Source: Syncephalis plumigaleata
Taxonomy: Eukaryota; Zoopagomycota; Zoopagomycetes; Zoopagales; Piptocephalidaceae
Direction of reading: 5' to 3'
Assembly: GCA_025201365.1 (NCBI GenBank)
Contig: JAIXMF010000001.1
Location: 1,426,001-1,490,000 of the forward strand
Length of the DNA: 64,000 nucleotides
Below are positions 1 through 12,350 of this stretch, piece by piece. Numbering within the stretch: position 1 is the first letter of the stretch; every line of letters starts with the position of its first letter. A program made the translations under genes and the position numbers. The notes below the pieces were generated by a model that saw nothing but the letters and a program-made list of their open reading frames with translations, made no database searches and was not told the origin of the DNA.

Positions 1-71
1 TCATTACTAGGCCGCGATACAAGGTTAATGGAGTAGTCATGCGACTGATCTAACCAGCATACTCACTCTAG

Positions 72-1903
72 GATCGACTCACCTTTTCGATTCTTGAGAA
101 TGACTGGGGCGCCGACGAAGAACTGCTATTTATGGAGGGTCTAAAGACCTGCGGTATGGGTAATTGGGCCTCGATCGGCGACCATATAGGCACGAAGACC
201 AAGGAACAGTGTGAATCTCACTATTTAAACGTGTTCGTTAACTCGCCTAACTGGCCCTTACCCGTAAGTGGTATAGTACTACTACTACTGCTGCTACTAC
301 TGCTATAATGAATGTCATCGGGTAGTATTTGCTAATCATAGAAATGCTGCTCATGATAGACATCGCTAGTGGATGGAGACACATCCATGGATACGAATGC
401 ATCGAAAAAACGCGTTCATGCACCATCTCGAGATGATGGTAAGTGTGTAATAATAACAATGTCGTAGATATATCATGCTAATAGAGATTAATCGTTATTA
501 TTATTACTTGCTAGCTACTACGATGAAAGTAAGTGCTCTGATAGAGTAGTAATAGTAGCAGTGTATGTATGTAATGGATAGATTAACGAAATGATACAAT
601 TAGAGTCAACCGTCCAATCATGAGATTGTAGGATACATGCCGGGTCGATTAGAATTCGAACAGGAATACGAGAATGAAGCGGAAAACTCGATCAAGGATC
701 TCGTATTCTATGAAGATGATGCCGATGAAGATATGGGTAAGTAGAAGAAACAATTTCTATACTAGTTTGATATGCTTGATACTAATGACATAGGATAGAA
801 TTGAAAATAACACTGTTACACATATATAATGCAAAGTTGGATCGAAGAGAAGCAAAGAAGAAGCTAATTTTCGAGCGTGGCCTACTGGAATATCGTAAAG
901 TACGTAATATAGCATGGTATCTGTTGTAGTAAACGTGTATACTAATCATGATCATGTCTATGATTAGAATCAAGCCAATGAGAGAAAACTCGCCAAAGAG
1001 GATCGTGATCTACTCAACCGATGTAAAGTATTTGCTAAAATGATGACTAAAGAGGATTTCGATGAATTTGTCAATGGATTAATTAGTGAGTGACATGCGT
1101 AATAGTTGATTAGTTGATCGATCAGTATTGACTAATAATGAACTATATAGACGAGAGACGTATTCGACGTCGTATTGCCGAATTGCAAGAGTATCGTCAA
1201 AATGGTATTCGTACAGAAAGTGCAGCAGCAGCTTATGAACGACAAAAGGAACAGCGTGTAAGTGACACATTGATTGTATGGAATAACGAGGATTGCCCTA
1301 GCTAACCATTGATGTACACATGTATATTTTATAGTTATCGGCAACAAAGTTTATGATGGCTCGAGATACGTACGCCTACACTGATCGTACATCTCGACCA
1401 AGTGCACGTCACACTAGAGAGGTAGGAAGCTACGCACCAGTATTACGAATACTATCCAGACTAACCTACGAACAAACACTGCTTGTACTTCTTTATGCAA
1501 TAGTCTACACCACCACCTGTTACATCACAGAAGAGTATGGGTCGTAAACCAGGTAATTTAATCATTAATCAATTGATGTCAAATGCTTTACTATATAGAA
1601 CTAATCACTGAACTTGATTTATACGCGTTGTTGTTATATATAGCCAATCCATTGGATATCACGGAAGCTGATGGTATTCATTTATTGTCAATCGACGAGC
1701 AAGAGTTGTGTTCCGCTTTACGTATTCTGCCCAAACCGTATCTGGTCATTAAGGAGACCATTCTCAATGAGTATACACGTCGTGGCACGTTACGACGTCG
1801 ACAAGCACGAGAGCTTATAAAAATCGATGTCAATAAGACAAGTCGTATTTATGATTTCTTTATGAAAATGGGCTGGATTCGCGCACCCATTAAGGATCCA
1901 TAA
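72..1903 (+). CDS. ADA2: Transcriptional adaptor ADA2 (SAGA subunit), 5' end outside window
   Basis: Adaptor subunit of the SAGA-type histone acetyltransferase module, which partners Gcn5 in the nucleus. Exons that keep frame are 72-270, 370-438, 632-736, 799-899, 968-1085, 1151-1257, 1335-1421, 1504-1552 and 1599-1903. The first visible exon is the SANT/Myb domain ([34 protein letters not shown]). It is followed by the ADA2 signature [18 protein letters not shown], the helical segment with [14 protein letters not shown] and LLEYRK, and a C-terminal SWIRM domain ([33 protein letters not shown]). The N-terminal ZZ finger lies upstream of the window. Splice phases match at all eight junctions, so the gene looks functional. 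The weakest border is the 270/370 intron, chosen because only GTATAG at 271 keeps frame. Confidence 0.93.
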
Positions 1904-2188
1904 TCATGGCATTACTATTTACATTGCTCGTCGTATGTTGTATAAATAAAAGCGAACTATAAACACTATAATAATAATAATCATGATGACCATACCATTC
2001 ACTCATGTCATGTCATTCAGTAATCAAACCACATTTATACAATTCGATAAGCAAACATTATAATAACACGCAACAATTAATGTAACTAAAATAAATGGTC
2101 AGAATATCGTAGTGTATTGTAGCTCTGTATACGAAACGATAATGTGAAAGAAATAAGCACAAATCCTAAATATAAGAGGAGAAAGGAT
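1904..2188. other. Convergent 3' intergenic spacer (ADA2 / RPS11)
   Basis: AT-rich spacer between two convergent genes. AATAAA-like polyadenylation motifs occur shortly after the ADA2 stop. No further gene was seen. Confidence 0.6.
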
Positions 2189-3101
2189 TTAGAACTTGGT
2201 GAATTGCTTGGCACCCTTGACGTTCTGCTTCTGGACCTTGAGTACGTTGAAGCGAACAGTCTTTGAGAGTGGGCTAGAGTTTACAAATAATAATCATCGG
2301 TTAGTATCAATAATACACAACTATAATAATTCTCCTCAACCAAATGAATGACTACTTACCGGCACTGACCAACAGTGACGAGATCACCGCTCTTAACATC
2401 GATGAAAGCTGGCGACAAGTGAGCAGCTACGTTCTTGTGACGCTTCTCGTAACGGTTGTACTTCTTGATGTAGTGCAAGTAGTCACGACGCAAGATGACG
2501 GTACGCTTCATTTTAGTGGAGACAACGACACCCGACAAGATACGACCGCGGATGGAGACGTTGCCGGTGAATGGGCACTTCTTGTCGATGTAGTGGCCGT
2601 GGATAGCCTCCTTTGGTGTCTTGAAGCCAAGACCAACATCTTTGTACCAGCGTTGGTTCTTGCCCTTCTTGGCAGCCAACTTGGAGTTTAGGAAAACACC
2701 CTGTTGCTTTTGGAAAGCTTTCTCAACCTAGATATAACAGAATGATAAGAGGTGAGTATAAGAAGCAAAAAGTATTGCTACTGCCACCAGTAGAAATAGC
2801 CATGATGTATAAAGACAAGTGCATCAATATTGACAAAGCAAGCAAAGCAACAGTAGATATAGCTATCAATCTATCGCTTAATGGCAACAGCACTAATAGT
2901 GCTATAGCATATATAGATAGATAGGAGATCATACAAGTCTAAATCTCAATCGCTAATCTTTTCTTTTTTCTTTTGCATATATGAGCTTTAATTGACCGTT
3001 TCTTCTATCGTTACTTTGTCGCCTGTACAAGCTAGCTTTGTCTATATCGACGACACTGTGAATATACGGCTACCATATTGATTACTTACCTGCTCGGACA
3101 T
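2189..3101 (-). CDS. RPS11: 40S ribosomal protein S11 (uS17)
   Basis: Cytosolic small-subunit ribosomal protein uS17. Three exons on the minus strand, 3101-3090, 2727-2360 and 2273-2189, give 154 residues, the usual length. The first exon is only 12 nt (Met-Ser-Glu-Gln) and ends at a GTAAGT donor, an arrangement typical of ribosomal protein genes. The body carries the family sequence [34 protein letters not shown] and the [15 protein letters not shown] tail. The frame is unbroken. The first intron (3089-2728, about 360 nt) is much longer than the local norm and may hold regulatory sequence, as first introns of ribosomal protein genes often do. A pyrimidine-rich start region upstream of 3101 on the coding strand would suit ribosomal-protein regulation, but that is inference. 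Confidence 0.96.
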
Positions 3102-4045
3102 GTTGGCTGGTGATCTGCACACTGTTCTTCACAGACGCGTGATTCAGTGAGGAGTAAAAGAGGAGGAAAAAAAGGAGCCAGATGCAGAATGGCGGCACTT
3201 CATTTTCCAGTTGTGCAAAAAGTGTTAAACTGTCTTTTCCTCTTTTCTTCCTGAAAACTAGCAAAATTATTTGTACCCTTGTCGTGAATGTTTATTTGTC
3301 GTATCGTATCGTATCGTATCGTATACATTAACAAGTATTAGCGCGTAATAGAACTACGATGACTGTGTGCGAATATTCTATTTACTAGTAGATTGACATT
3401 CTACTAAGCTGAATGAATAATAAAATAACTATAGTTTATAGATGAATGGAAATGAGACACTGTTTATTGCCAATATGATATACAATTATTTGTACTAGTG
3501 TACCATCGCATCAATTCATAAGGAAACAAAGCAACTCTAATGGATAGTCTAAGGCAGAGTAATAATAATAACAATCATAGTAGATGACCATGAAACATCA
3601 GACCATGGCTACTATTCAGTATAATATAGTTGTACTAAATGAATATGAAACTATCCATATTGTTAATGGAATACTCCATTTGTTCGGAAGAATTATCCGT
3701 CTAACACTGATTGACTGAATGGAATGGGATGAACAACGATGATGCTGCCCATATATTCTATGTTTGCCTTGACCACCACCAACCACGCACAATTAAACCA
3801 CGAGTAATCGCCAAGAATTCCTACCTCCGTTAGTAATCGTGTCCTCGTTCTCCCTCGCCTATTCCCCTTTTTAGTTGTGTTATATAAAAGCCTGGTAGTA
3901 TTCCAAGTGTATTTCACGGTACTATTCCATTATACTCTTCTACTTCGCCGTAATCTATACCACCACTACAACACTCGAGTCTATTCCGCTTATTAGAAGC
4001 TTATCCGCTTATTATTGTTACGCTTTCTTCTGCAATCATAATACT
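3102..4045. promoter_or_regulatory. Divergent promoter region between RPS11 and the DUF2015 gene
   Basis: About 0.94 kb between divergent genes, so it should hold both promoters. It contains a (CGTAT)5 microsatellite at 3300-3324. A reading frame at 3693-3917 on the minus strand has no recognisable features and was not called. Confidence 0.5.
3300..3324 (+). repeat. (CGTAT)5 pentanucleotide microsatellite
   Basis: Five perfect copies of CGTAT in the RPS11/DUF2015 promoter region. It is not a known telomere unit. Confidence 0.85.
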
Positions 4046-4491
4046 ATGGAGGATCTACACTATTGGGGACTTGTTGCCGTTGTGGCCACTGTACTAGGTA
4101 AGCGCTGACGTAGTATCGTCGAATACTAGTGTTGTGCATTTATTGCCGTGGTCTATCAATCGTTATTAACGATATCGACATGTGTATAGGTGTACTTGCT
4201 TATCGTCGACTAAAAGAACGACAAGGATACTTGCGTGTTGGCAATAATAGTACGTTCCAGCAGGATATAGAAGATGGTCTTACTAGTAGTAACTTTGATC
4301 TGAATGCCAATGTCCTCGATGGAGATACACGTCCTGGTCTCGATGCCGATGAGATTCGTCGTATTATGAAGGATGAAGGCTGCTCGTTCGACGAGGCTCG
4401 TTTACTTCGTCAACAGCGAATTCTCCTGCGTCATAACATTGATCCGCGCACTGGTTTGCCGCGTGATCCTAAATTAGTGACTTTCGGTTAA
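4046..4491 (+). CDS. DUF2015 small membrane-anchored fungal protein
   Basis: Two exons, 4046-4097 and 4190-4491, joined by a GTAAGC...TAG intron at phase 1, give 117 residues. Residues about 7-22 form a hydrophobic segment (WGLVAVVATVLGVLAY), likely a membrane anchor. The remainder matches the fungal family DUF2015: FQQDIEDGLTSSNFDL, GDTRPGLD, FDEARLLRQQ and the invariant-looking end GLPRDPKLVTFG. The biochemical role of this family is not established, so none is claimed. It is transcribed divergently from RPS11 and converges on the MATE gene. The ATG at 4046 was chosen because it opens directly before the hydrophobic segment and keeps frame across the intron. Confidence 0.85.
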
Positions 4492-4852
4492 GCGAACGTA
4501 AGCACATCAGTATACATATATAGCGCCATTTGTCCCTTTAGAGATGATGGATCGCTAGCTTATAATCTATAGGTCTACACCTATTCTAGTATATATATAT
4601 ATCCACCTATTTACATAGCATCAATTTATAACCTTGAATCCTTAGCCAATTCTTTTCGGCACCATCATCTGTTTACTGTTATTATAGTCTTAGCAACCAC
4701 TATTCTCTATGCACATATTAAATTCATCTGCTATTGTTGTTACATTTATGCTTTACCAGCCATTTCTTTTATCAAAAATAAAATTTATAGAAAACCCCAA
4801 GAATGTTCAGTTAATACCTGTAGAATATAAATGATAAATAGTATGGGTATGA
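4492..4852. other. Convergent 3' spacer (DUF2015 / MATE)
   Basis: About 360 nt of AT-rich DNA between two convergent stop codons, with several AATAAA-like motifs near 4776. No gene seen. Confidence 0.6.
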
Positions 4853-6821
4853 TCATGTCTCGCTAATGATTGGAAATTCTAGACTATTGACAAGTGTAGT
4901 TGACTCGGATGGCGACGATGGCGGCGATGGCGGCGATGATGCTACAGTTGGTTCTACCACTATCGTCTGATTCAGTTTTGCCTCAGCACGACGTACATCT
5001 TGCTGCGAAGTAATCGATATTTGTTCCCAGTTACACTTTGCAATTAGAACAATCTCCGAGACTACCGTCAATAATACGGCACTTATGAAGGCTAGCCAAA
5101 GTCCAGCCAGACGAAGTTCCGTGTGAATGCTCAATAGAATTGCCAATGGTAGGCCAACTAGGTAGAATGTCACGATTCGAATGGTGGCACCATAGGATTG
5201 TTGACCTTGACCGCGAAGAATCGCGTCACATACCACACCTATTGCGACAATCACATGGAAGAAGGCACCGATTGGTAATAGTTCTCCCACGAGGCGTATA
5301 ACCTCCTCGTCATTAGTGTAGAATGACCCCATCTTTTTACGGAATATAAACACTAGTGCCGCATAGGTACATGCAAGTAGTACAACGATAGTAAATGACG
5401 TCCATGCGTTGACTCGTGCCAAGATGGATTTACCGGCTCCAAGCAGATTGCCTATTCGGTTGCTCGCGGCAATGGCTACACCTATCACAATGTAGCAGCT
5501 TTAGTATGGCTCATCATTCGGGTATCATCTCTTATGTGTGTACACATACCTAAATGAATAAGCAGGCTTACCATGGCACATTGAATGGTGATCGCTTGCA
5601 CGGTCACGGCTATCGGACCGAAATACGACGCGATTAGTGTAAGGATCTCGACTATCCAGAGTTCGTTGCAACCCAAGAAAATACCAGAGATTGCTAGTAA
5701 CAATAAACGATGACATCACATTTAGTATCAAGCATTGCATTTCTATCGATTACAAGTGGAATTATTTAGTTTAAGGAATGGTTTCCAGCCTGAAAACGCG
5801 GCATATGTCCATGGAGACCAAGTGGGCTGGGACACTGCCTTGTACACAATAAGGATGGCACCTAATGTATTGGAAACGAGTGAGGCAACGGGTGCACCGA
5901 TAAAACCGATCGAGTCTCGACATACAATAATTAGAATGTAATTAAGTATGGCACCGATTGGACCAGTTATACATAGAATACGTGCTCCTGTCTTCATATC
6001 ACCTAACACGAGATACAAATGATTAGATATGCTATAATGAATATGCTACTATGACATTAAATTACCTTGACCTTGGAAGAAACGACGAAACACGTCTATC
6101 ACGATAAATCCAGGTATATGTAATAGCAACCAGAAAACATACTTGCCCGATAATCGTGCAACCTCCGGATCTTGACCCAGATATAGGAGGACAGACTCGG
6201 CGTTCAAGCATAGGCAGGCCATGGGTATGAAGCATAATAGAAGGACCACGAGTGCTCGCTGGATGTGCAGACTAAGTAGTTTGCTATTCCGCGAACCAGC
6301 GGTAAATGTCTGGGAGCATAGCGTATCCAGAGCCGTCACCATTCCTAATAGCCAAGAGGTACATGATAATGTGATGAATGCACCGGATATAGCAGCAGCA
6401 GCCAGATCTATACATAATCATGAATGTTAAGCGGTTGCTATTCAATCAGTAAATGGAGGGAAATAGGGTATGATAAACATGATCATCAACAATACTTACA
6501 GCTTGGGCCCTAGAATATTGATTGATTGATTGATTGATTGGTTAATTAGTTATTAATAAAGATCAATGTGCTATCCATTCTATTTACCAAATGGCCAATG
6601 CACATGACAGCAGAGATGTTGGTCGATGCTTGAAGAAGCAGCGTAAGTGATATGGGTGAACCATTACGCAATAGCCAGAGTGACTCCTTCTTGACTTCGT
6701 GTAGCGACACGTTTCGCGACTCGAGTCCTATCGAAGACGTCGTGTCATTTAAGTTGACCAATAGCGACGTCTCCTCAGTTGGTCTAACAGGCTTATGGCG
6801 TGCATTATTATTATTGACCAT
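4853..6821 (-). CDS. MATE-family efflux transporter
   Basis: Multidrug/toxin extrusion (MATE) cation antiporter of about 535 residues, with six minus-strand exons: 6821-6588, 6509-6500, 6407-6066, 6002-5754, 5693-5550 and 5481-4853. Family sequence includes GHLGPSYLAAAAI, LDTLCSQTFTAG, FRRFFQGQG, ELWIVEILTLIASYFG and ASNRIGNLLGAG, spread over about 12 hydrophobic helices. Exon 2 is a 10-nt microexon (6500-6509). It is needed to rebuild the conserved HLGPxxLAAA stretch and has proper AG and GTAAGT borders. The start at 6821 is the first ATG in frame. The nearest relatives should be fungal ERC1-like transporters. Substrate is unknown. The cytoplasmic tail is Ser/Pro-rich. Confidence 0.92.
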
Positions 6822-7976
6822 ATTTAACAAGTTGAAATGTCAATGTCATGAGAGTGAAAAACACGCAAGTTTGTATGGTGACTATTATGTATTGAAATGT
6901 ATGTGGGGATGGTAATGATGGTAATGATAATGATAATGATAGAATCAGATGACACACAATATCCTGTTTAAATAACGATTCGAGTAAAACATATCAACTA
7001 AACGATAGTGCCTAAATAAGCAAGCAAGCAAGCAAACAAGGCCTTATAGGAAGTATTCCTAAAAGTACTATCAGTGTGGCACAATTAATCATCGGATTTG
7101 ACATGTATAGTTGTTCCGTGATGCTATTGTGATGATATCCTGCATTACTAATCAGAGCTATTATTGTATAATGATAGGGAATAAATATACCGGAGGTTAC
7201 GCTTGATTGGATATGCGATGCCAAGGACAATGAAACTGATTACGTATCATTTGAACTGAGACCATTTCATCACAATCTAGTTGCCATTGCAAAACACCAG
7301 TTACATGGTAGTAGCGGATACCGTTTCATAAAGTGTCAACTAGCATCCAACCATTTGACGTGATGTACCATTTTCTAATCTAATCGATTCATCCAAGGCC
7401 TAGTATATATTTGATGCACTATTCAACCTAACGATTATTACTAGTCTAGCAACAATATCTGGCAGGATAGAGAACCAAGAAATAACTGCTGATTGCTATG
7501 AGCTATTAATAATAAATGACATGTCATTACATAGACTACTTAGTACAATAGGCTGTTTATCGTCATGCTTGTAATACGAGAGTTGCAAGAACCACACGTT
7601 GCAGTATTCAGTAGAGAGTAGCACGATATGTATGGCATAGCGCAGGATAATTGCAAGTCCATTTATCCGATACCGGATATGTTACACCAAAAATAATCTA
7701 GTTACGTTATTTGCCACTCCATTCAGATAGTTGCACTTTGCAAATAAATTTGCCAAGATTAACAAGAGCCCTTTAGGGTCAGGTAGCAATAATACACGTA
7801 TGTTAGAATATACAGAGACTTACAATTGTTCATATCAATAGGTATTGCCTCGTATTCTAACTGAGCACGCAATGGAAAATAAAAGTAGCGTAATTTATTC
7901 GATAATGTCAATGTCGTGTAACCGTATAAATATATTAAATATTCCTCAAATGTAAACTATCCCTCACCTCTATTAT
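6822..7976. other. Intergenic DNA upstream of MATE, downstream of the SUN gene
   Basis: About 1.15 kb with short ATG/AATG repeats near 6910-6950 and no reading frame with recognisable features. Confidence 0.5.
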
Positions 7977-9250
7977 TTATAGACGTAACTCTGACATGAG
8001 TATTGCCATCATATAATAGATGAGATAGACTATACGAATAGGAGCGAGAGAGCAAGTGGGATCATGTAGGTGGTGTATGTTAAAAGGAAAGGAATGCGAG
8101 AATTTGACCGAAGAACTTAGGCCTGATGTCGATGATGATGATGATGATGCGTTGTTTGACGTTGAAGATCTCCCCTCCACCATCGTTGTACCGTTCGTCA
8201 TCGTAATAGGCGCATCATCGTTATTTTCGTCATCGCTTTTAAGGGACACTTCGTTCGTATCTCCTAAAAGTAAAACGAACACAGTTAATAGGACCATTCT
8301 CTAAGGAGAGAAATGTCATCAACTACTATTACTGAGATGGATTACCAGAAACTTCGTGTACAGGAATGACTGGCGTGCTACTATCATGGAGGGATGGTGT
8401 ATAACCAATCGTATCCTTGCCATATAACACGAACGATGCCTTGCCACCCTTTCGAACAGCAATCGTGCATCCGTTCTCTTGAGTGCACTTGCCATTGGCA
8501 CACTGGCACGGAAGTCCGCTGCACTTGCTGGGATCCTCGCATTCAATGCGAACATTGTAGGCTTTCGACGTTTGTTGACCGGCTCGCTCATAGTCTGGAT
8601 TGTAGCGAACCGAAACAAACGTGACATCCTCCATTCCTTCACCGGCACCAAATACGAATGGTGCCCAGTTCCAACTGGCATCGATGCATTACCCCATCGA
8701 CACTGATCTTTATTGGTACCGGCAGGATTGATGTAATACTGCGCCGAGGTCTTTTGCCAATAAGCGGTCGATGGCACATTGATGGCCGCTTGTTTTCCAG
8801 ATGCCACCACGGTTGGAATAAGCATTTCCTCATTGCCGGGATACACGGTCTGACAAGCGGACACGCTCTTGGCAAGTTGTTGACAATATTGACGTTTTTC
8901 AGGCCAGCAACGCAATAAGGCTCGCTAGGGAATGGCTTTTGCAACGAGCCATTATCCTTGCAGATTAAACCGCCGTCCATGGTGTTTTCCTTTATCGTCG
9001 ACTGCGGATTCCATTGCCGCGAGAAGTAGCCGGGAGCACACGCGTATGGACAGTACATGCCTGGCTGCATTCCTGGTCGACAGACATGGCCCATCCTTGA
9101 TTTCTGGCATTCGGTGTGATGGGTACGATAAGTGGATCGTTTGGTAGTTTGCATCGAATGATGCTTGAACCATTGGGTACGGCGGATATTTGCACAGCAA
9201 ATGTGACCGCAATAGCTGCCGTGTGATGAGGATGTGAAAGAAAAGTGCAT
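7977..9250 (-). CDS. SUN-family (GH132-like) secreted cell-wall protein, frame-broken as assembled
   Basis: Homologous to the fungal SUN family (Sim1/Uth1/Nca3-like), secreted or wall-bound proteins linked to glucan remodelling and cell separation. From the ATG at 9250 there is a hydrophobic leader (AAIAVTFAV), then PNDPLIVPITPNARNQGWAM, CPYACAPGYFSRQW, QLAKSVSACQTVYPGNE, TSAQYYINPAGTNKDQCRWG, WNWAPFVFGAG, SGLPCQC and GCTIAVRKGGKASFVLY. These lie in three different frames of one continuous stretch. About four frame changes are needed (near 9215, 9095, 8883 and 8690), most of them equal to one missing base. A phase-matched intron (8345-8264) leads to a Ser-rich, acidic last exon (8263-7977) ending in a hydrophobic GPI-type tail. 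Either a decaying gene or a locally poor assembly; the family call itself is secure. Confidence 0.78.
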
Positions 9251-10927
9251 TTGGGGTAATAGTAGTGTAAGTTGCTAATAAAGCTGCGTTCTTATCTTTT
9301 ATATATATATGAGATGAAATTACACAAAGTGGAACGTTACTTTATGTCGATGAAGCAAGTCGGTGTAGGATACGGTCAAGTTCGTGATAAACCGCGTCAC
9401 AAGTGTCTTTAGACTGTATTACACTGGAATAGATGTAGACAAGGAGGTAGAGAGAGCGAGAAAGTAATAATGTCAAGTTGCGCGAGGCCATCGTGTCTTT
9501 TTATAATAAGCTGTTCGCGTATGTGACATTCAATGAGCATTTCAATCGGATGTAGAAACAACAAGGTCGATGGGTAATTTTCCTGAGCGCTAATTCAACT
9601 GAGTGTACTATCGGAACAAGTGCTAGCAATAGAACGAAGCGATAAGATCGGAATGCACCTGTGAACAATGATAGTGAATTTGTTCCGCTCGAAAACTAGC
9701 GAGAAATCAGTACTAATAATGGAGCAGTAGAATAGAAACATACCGGATGGGTACGCGTCTAGTTCGACCGGAAACACTAAGAGTGTAAGTCAAATCGTTC
9801 ACAATTGTAACAATGACTCAATTGCCCGTTGTTCCGCTAGGAAACTAGTGAGAGTAGTTTCGTTGCATGGTAATGGGATGTCATAAAGGGAAGATGATAT
9901 GATGATTGTTTAGGTAATCAGCTGCTTAGCTGCACATTATTGTAAATATTTAGTGGACTGCAAGGAGACGAAGCATACCATGGAAATAAACAAATATTAC
10001 TGCGGTAGAGAGAGAAAGAATGCGCTACGACTGCGTTGGCATTACTTGAATAATGAGATATGATGGACATGTATTGCAAATATGTTAGCAAAGACAAAGT
10101 AAACTATAGAAGTGCAACTACGCGGTTAGTGGCAATGAGTGGAATAAAACAATAAATTTCTTCATTTGACTAGTGGCCAAATCTGCCAGCTTGCTTGGAC
10201 TGGCTTCGCCGACTCGACTATTTGGCAGGAGAGAGCGCTGCAGAAACGCTCATACACGGTATTGCCACATCTACGCCAGTGCAACGTAAATGCAAGTCTC
10301 TCCTCCTCAAAGGATTGGCTATTCTAAAACTAATCTGTACTTCTATGTAAATAATGGGCCACATCCTAAACACACTCTACTAAGCGAATCAACTCTCATT
10401 GATGTGAAGTTGGCTGATCAACCTTGGTCATTAGTGACGGTGCAACTCCTCTATATAAGGTTGGCGACGTACGCACAAACCCCCTCTCATGGCCTTGAGG
10501 TCTTCCAGCTTACTTCTTACAAGATTGGCTTGTTGAATATCAGCCCAAACACTTCTTGGGGGCTGTACGATAGAAGTAAACGAAACAATATAATGAGCAT
10601 AGGCGATATCAAACTATTGCGGAGACAATACGTGACATGTAGACGATGACTTGTCAGTCGTGTCATCGTCTATCTAGACAGACACATACAGCCATGCTGT
10701 CTCCTGGTTACGCACTGACAAGTGCTTATTTATTTACGATGATGCACCTGCATTTATTAGACTATAAAATGGCGAGTAGTTTAGCCTGCTCAACTTACAA
10801 CGACATACAACTCACATCTATACCATTTGTTTCTTCCTTTGAACAACGCGACGTAGGATATCTACGTGAAAATACTCCACATAGCTACTTGACTATTCGA
10901 TCAAATACGTGTCAGCATTACAACATA
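9251..10927. promoter_or_regulatory. Shared divergent promoter region of SUN and chitinase genes
   Basis: About 1.7 kb separates two divergent wall genes. A long TATA tract (9297-9310) lies about 50 nt before the SUN start. TATAAAA at 10763-10769 lies about 160 nt before the chitinase start, and a second TATA-like site is at 10452-10460. A frame at 10290-10649 crosses a TATA site and has no domain signal, so it was not called. Confidence 0.45.
10763..10769 (+). promoter_or_regulatory. TATA box, chitinase promoter
   Basis: Sequence TATAAAA, 159 nt upstream of the chitinase ATG at 10928, leaving room for a leader of about 130 nt. Confidence 0.5.
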
Positions 10928-12350
10928 ATGCGTCAAATATAACATTCGGTGCTGGTATCGCGTTGATTGCCCTGATTTGCGCTACTGCAAGTTTAACGGC
11001 GATGCGTGCGATGACTACGAGGAGCAGCAACCAACGCAATAGCACAAGCGCCTGCTGCCGGTGCTGTCGCTGATGCGCCGGTGCACTACCAAGAACCGCC
11101 ACAATATCCCACGACAAAGCAGGGCGTAGCTCCTTCGGCTAAGCCAAAGGAAACGACGAATGACAAGAAGATCGTGGCTACTTCTCCGACTGGACAACTC
11201 GAGACATGCCGGCCGCGTCGATTCCATTCGATAAGATCACCCATCTCAATTATGGTAAGTTGATCTATTACTTTGTAACACACATGACACCCTTACTAAT
11301 AAACCTACTAGCTTTCGCCTTCTCGAGGATGGATCCTACAGGCCAGTTATCCAGACGGATGCGGTTCTGAAGGATGTGGTGACCAAGGCGCATGCAAAGG
11401 ACGTGAAGGTGGCCATCTCCATTGGTGGCTGGACTGGCTCCCGCTACTTTAGCCCGATGACGGCCACGGCACAAGGACGCAAGTCATTTATCGATGCCAC
11501 CGTGGCTTTCGCCAAAGAGTACAACTTGGACGGTATCGACATCGACTGGGAATACCCCGGTCGTGTAGGCATGGCTTGTAATGTATTCGACAAGGAGAAC
11601 GACACGAAGAACTTCCTTACTCTATTGGAAGAGTTGCGTGTAGCCCTGCCAAAGGATAAATACATCTCGTTGGCGGTACGCGTGCAACCGTTCGACGGTC
11701 CTAACGGCCCATTGGCCGATATTAGCAAATTCGCCAAACCCGTCGATTTCATCAACATAATGGCCTACGATATCAACGGTAGTTGGGGTACGACCACTGG
11801 TCCGAATGCACCATTCAAACACCCCACCGCTGGTGGCGACCCACTTAGTTTCACGCAATCGGCCAATGCCTGGATATCCGCCGGATTCCCCAAGGAGAAG
11901 ATTCTAATGGGATTGCCCTTCTACGGACGATCTGCACGCGCCACAGTCGCAGCAAGTGCCAACGCAAAAACCATGTATATGCCACAATTGAAGCCGGTGC
12001 CAAAGGGCGATCGTGACGACGCTCCATGGGCTGAGCCATGTCCCGGTGCGCCACAAGTCTTGTCGGGAATCTGGAAATGGAAGAATATGCGCGAGGAAGG
12101 CCTACTTACCACCGCATCGAAGGCGGGTGTCGGATGGGAACGTCACTGGGATAACGAGACAAAGACGCCATGGTTACTGAACAAGAGGGACGGCCACTTT
12201 ATCAGTTATGACGATCCTCAGAGTATCAAGCTCAAGACCGACTACGTACGTTGCAATGGCATGGGCGGTGTCATGATATGGGCACTTAACCAGGATAACG
12301 GCGAGCTTTTGGACGCCATTGATGCAGCAATGGACGGCGAGACTTGTTAA
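10928..12350 (+). CDS. Secreted GH18 chitinase (5' third carries apparent one-base breaks)
   Basis: Endochitinase hydrolysing beta-1,4-GlcNAc polymers. It is secreted, with likely use in wall remodelling or attack on other fungi. The main exon 11312-12350 holds the TIM barrel: VAISIGGW, the catalytic DGIDIDWEYPG (last Asp pair and Glu), MAYDINGSWG, GLPFYGRSA and GGVMIWALNQDNGELL. Exon 1 (10928-11254) encodes a hydrophobic leader (IALIALICATASLTA), a Pro-rich linker (EPPQYPTTKQGVAPSA) and the barrel start (GYFSDWTTRDMPAASIPFDK). In exon 1 and at the start of exon 2 the reading frame changes about five times (near 10942, 10999, 11035, 11176 and 11320). Each change is equal to one missing base. 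The 325-residue remainder is clean. There is no carbohydrate-binding module after the barrel. Confidence 0.85.

Noticed and set aside
10290-10649. 119-residue plus-strand open frame
   Set aside because: It runs through a TATA-like site in the wall-gene promoter region and has no domain signal or coding texture.
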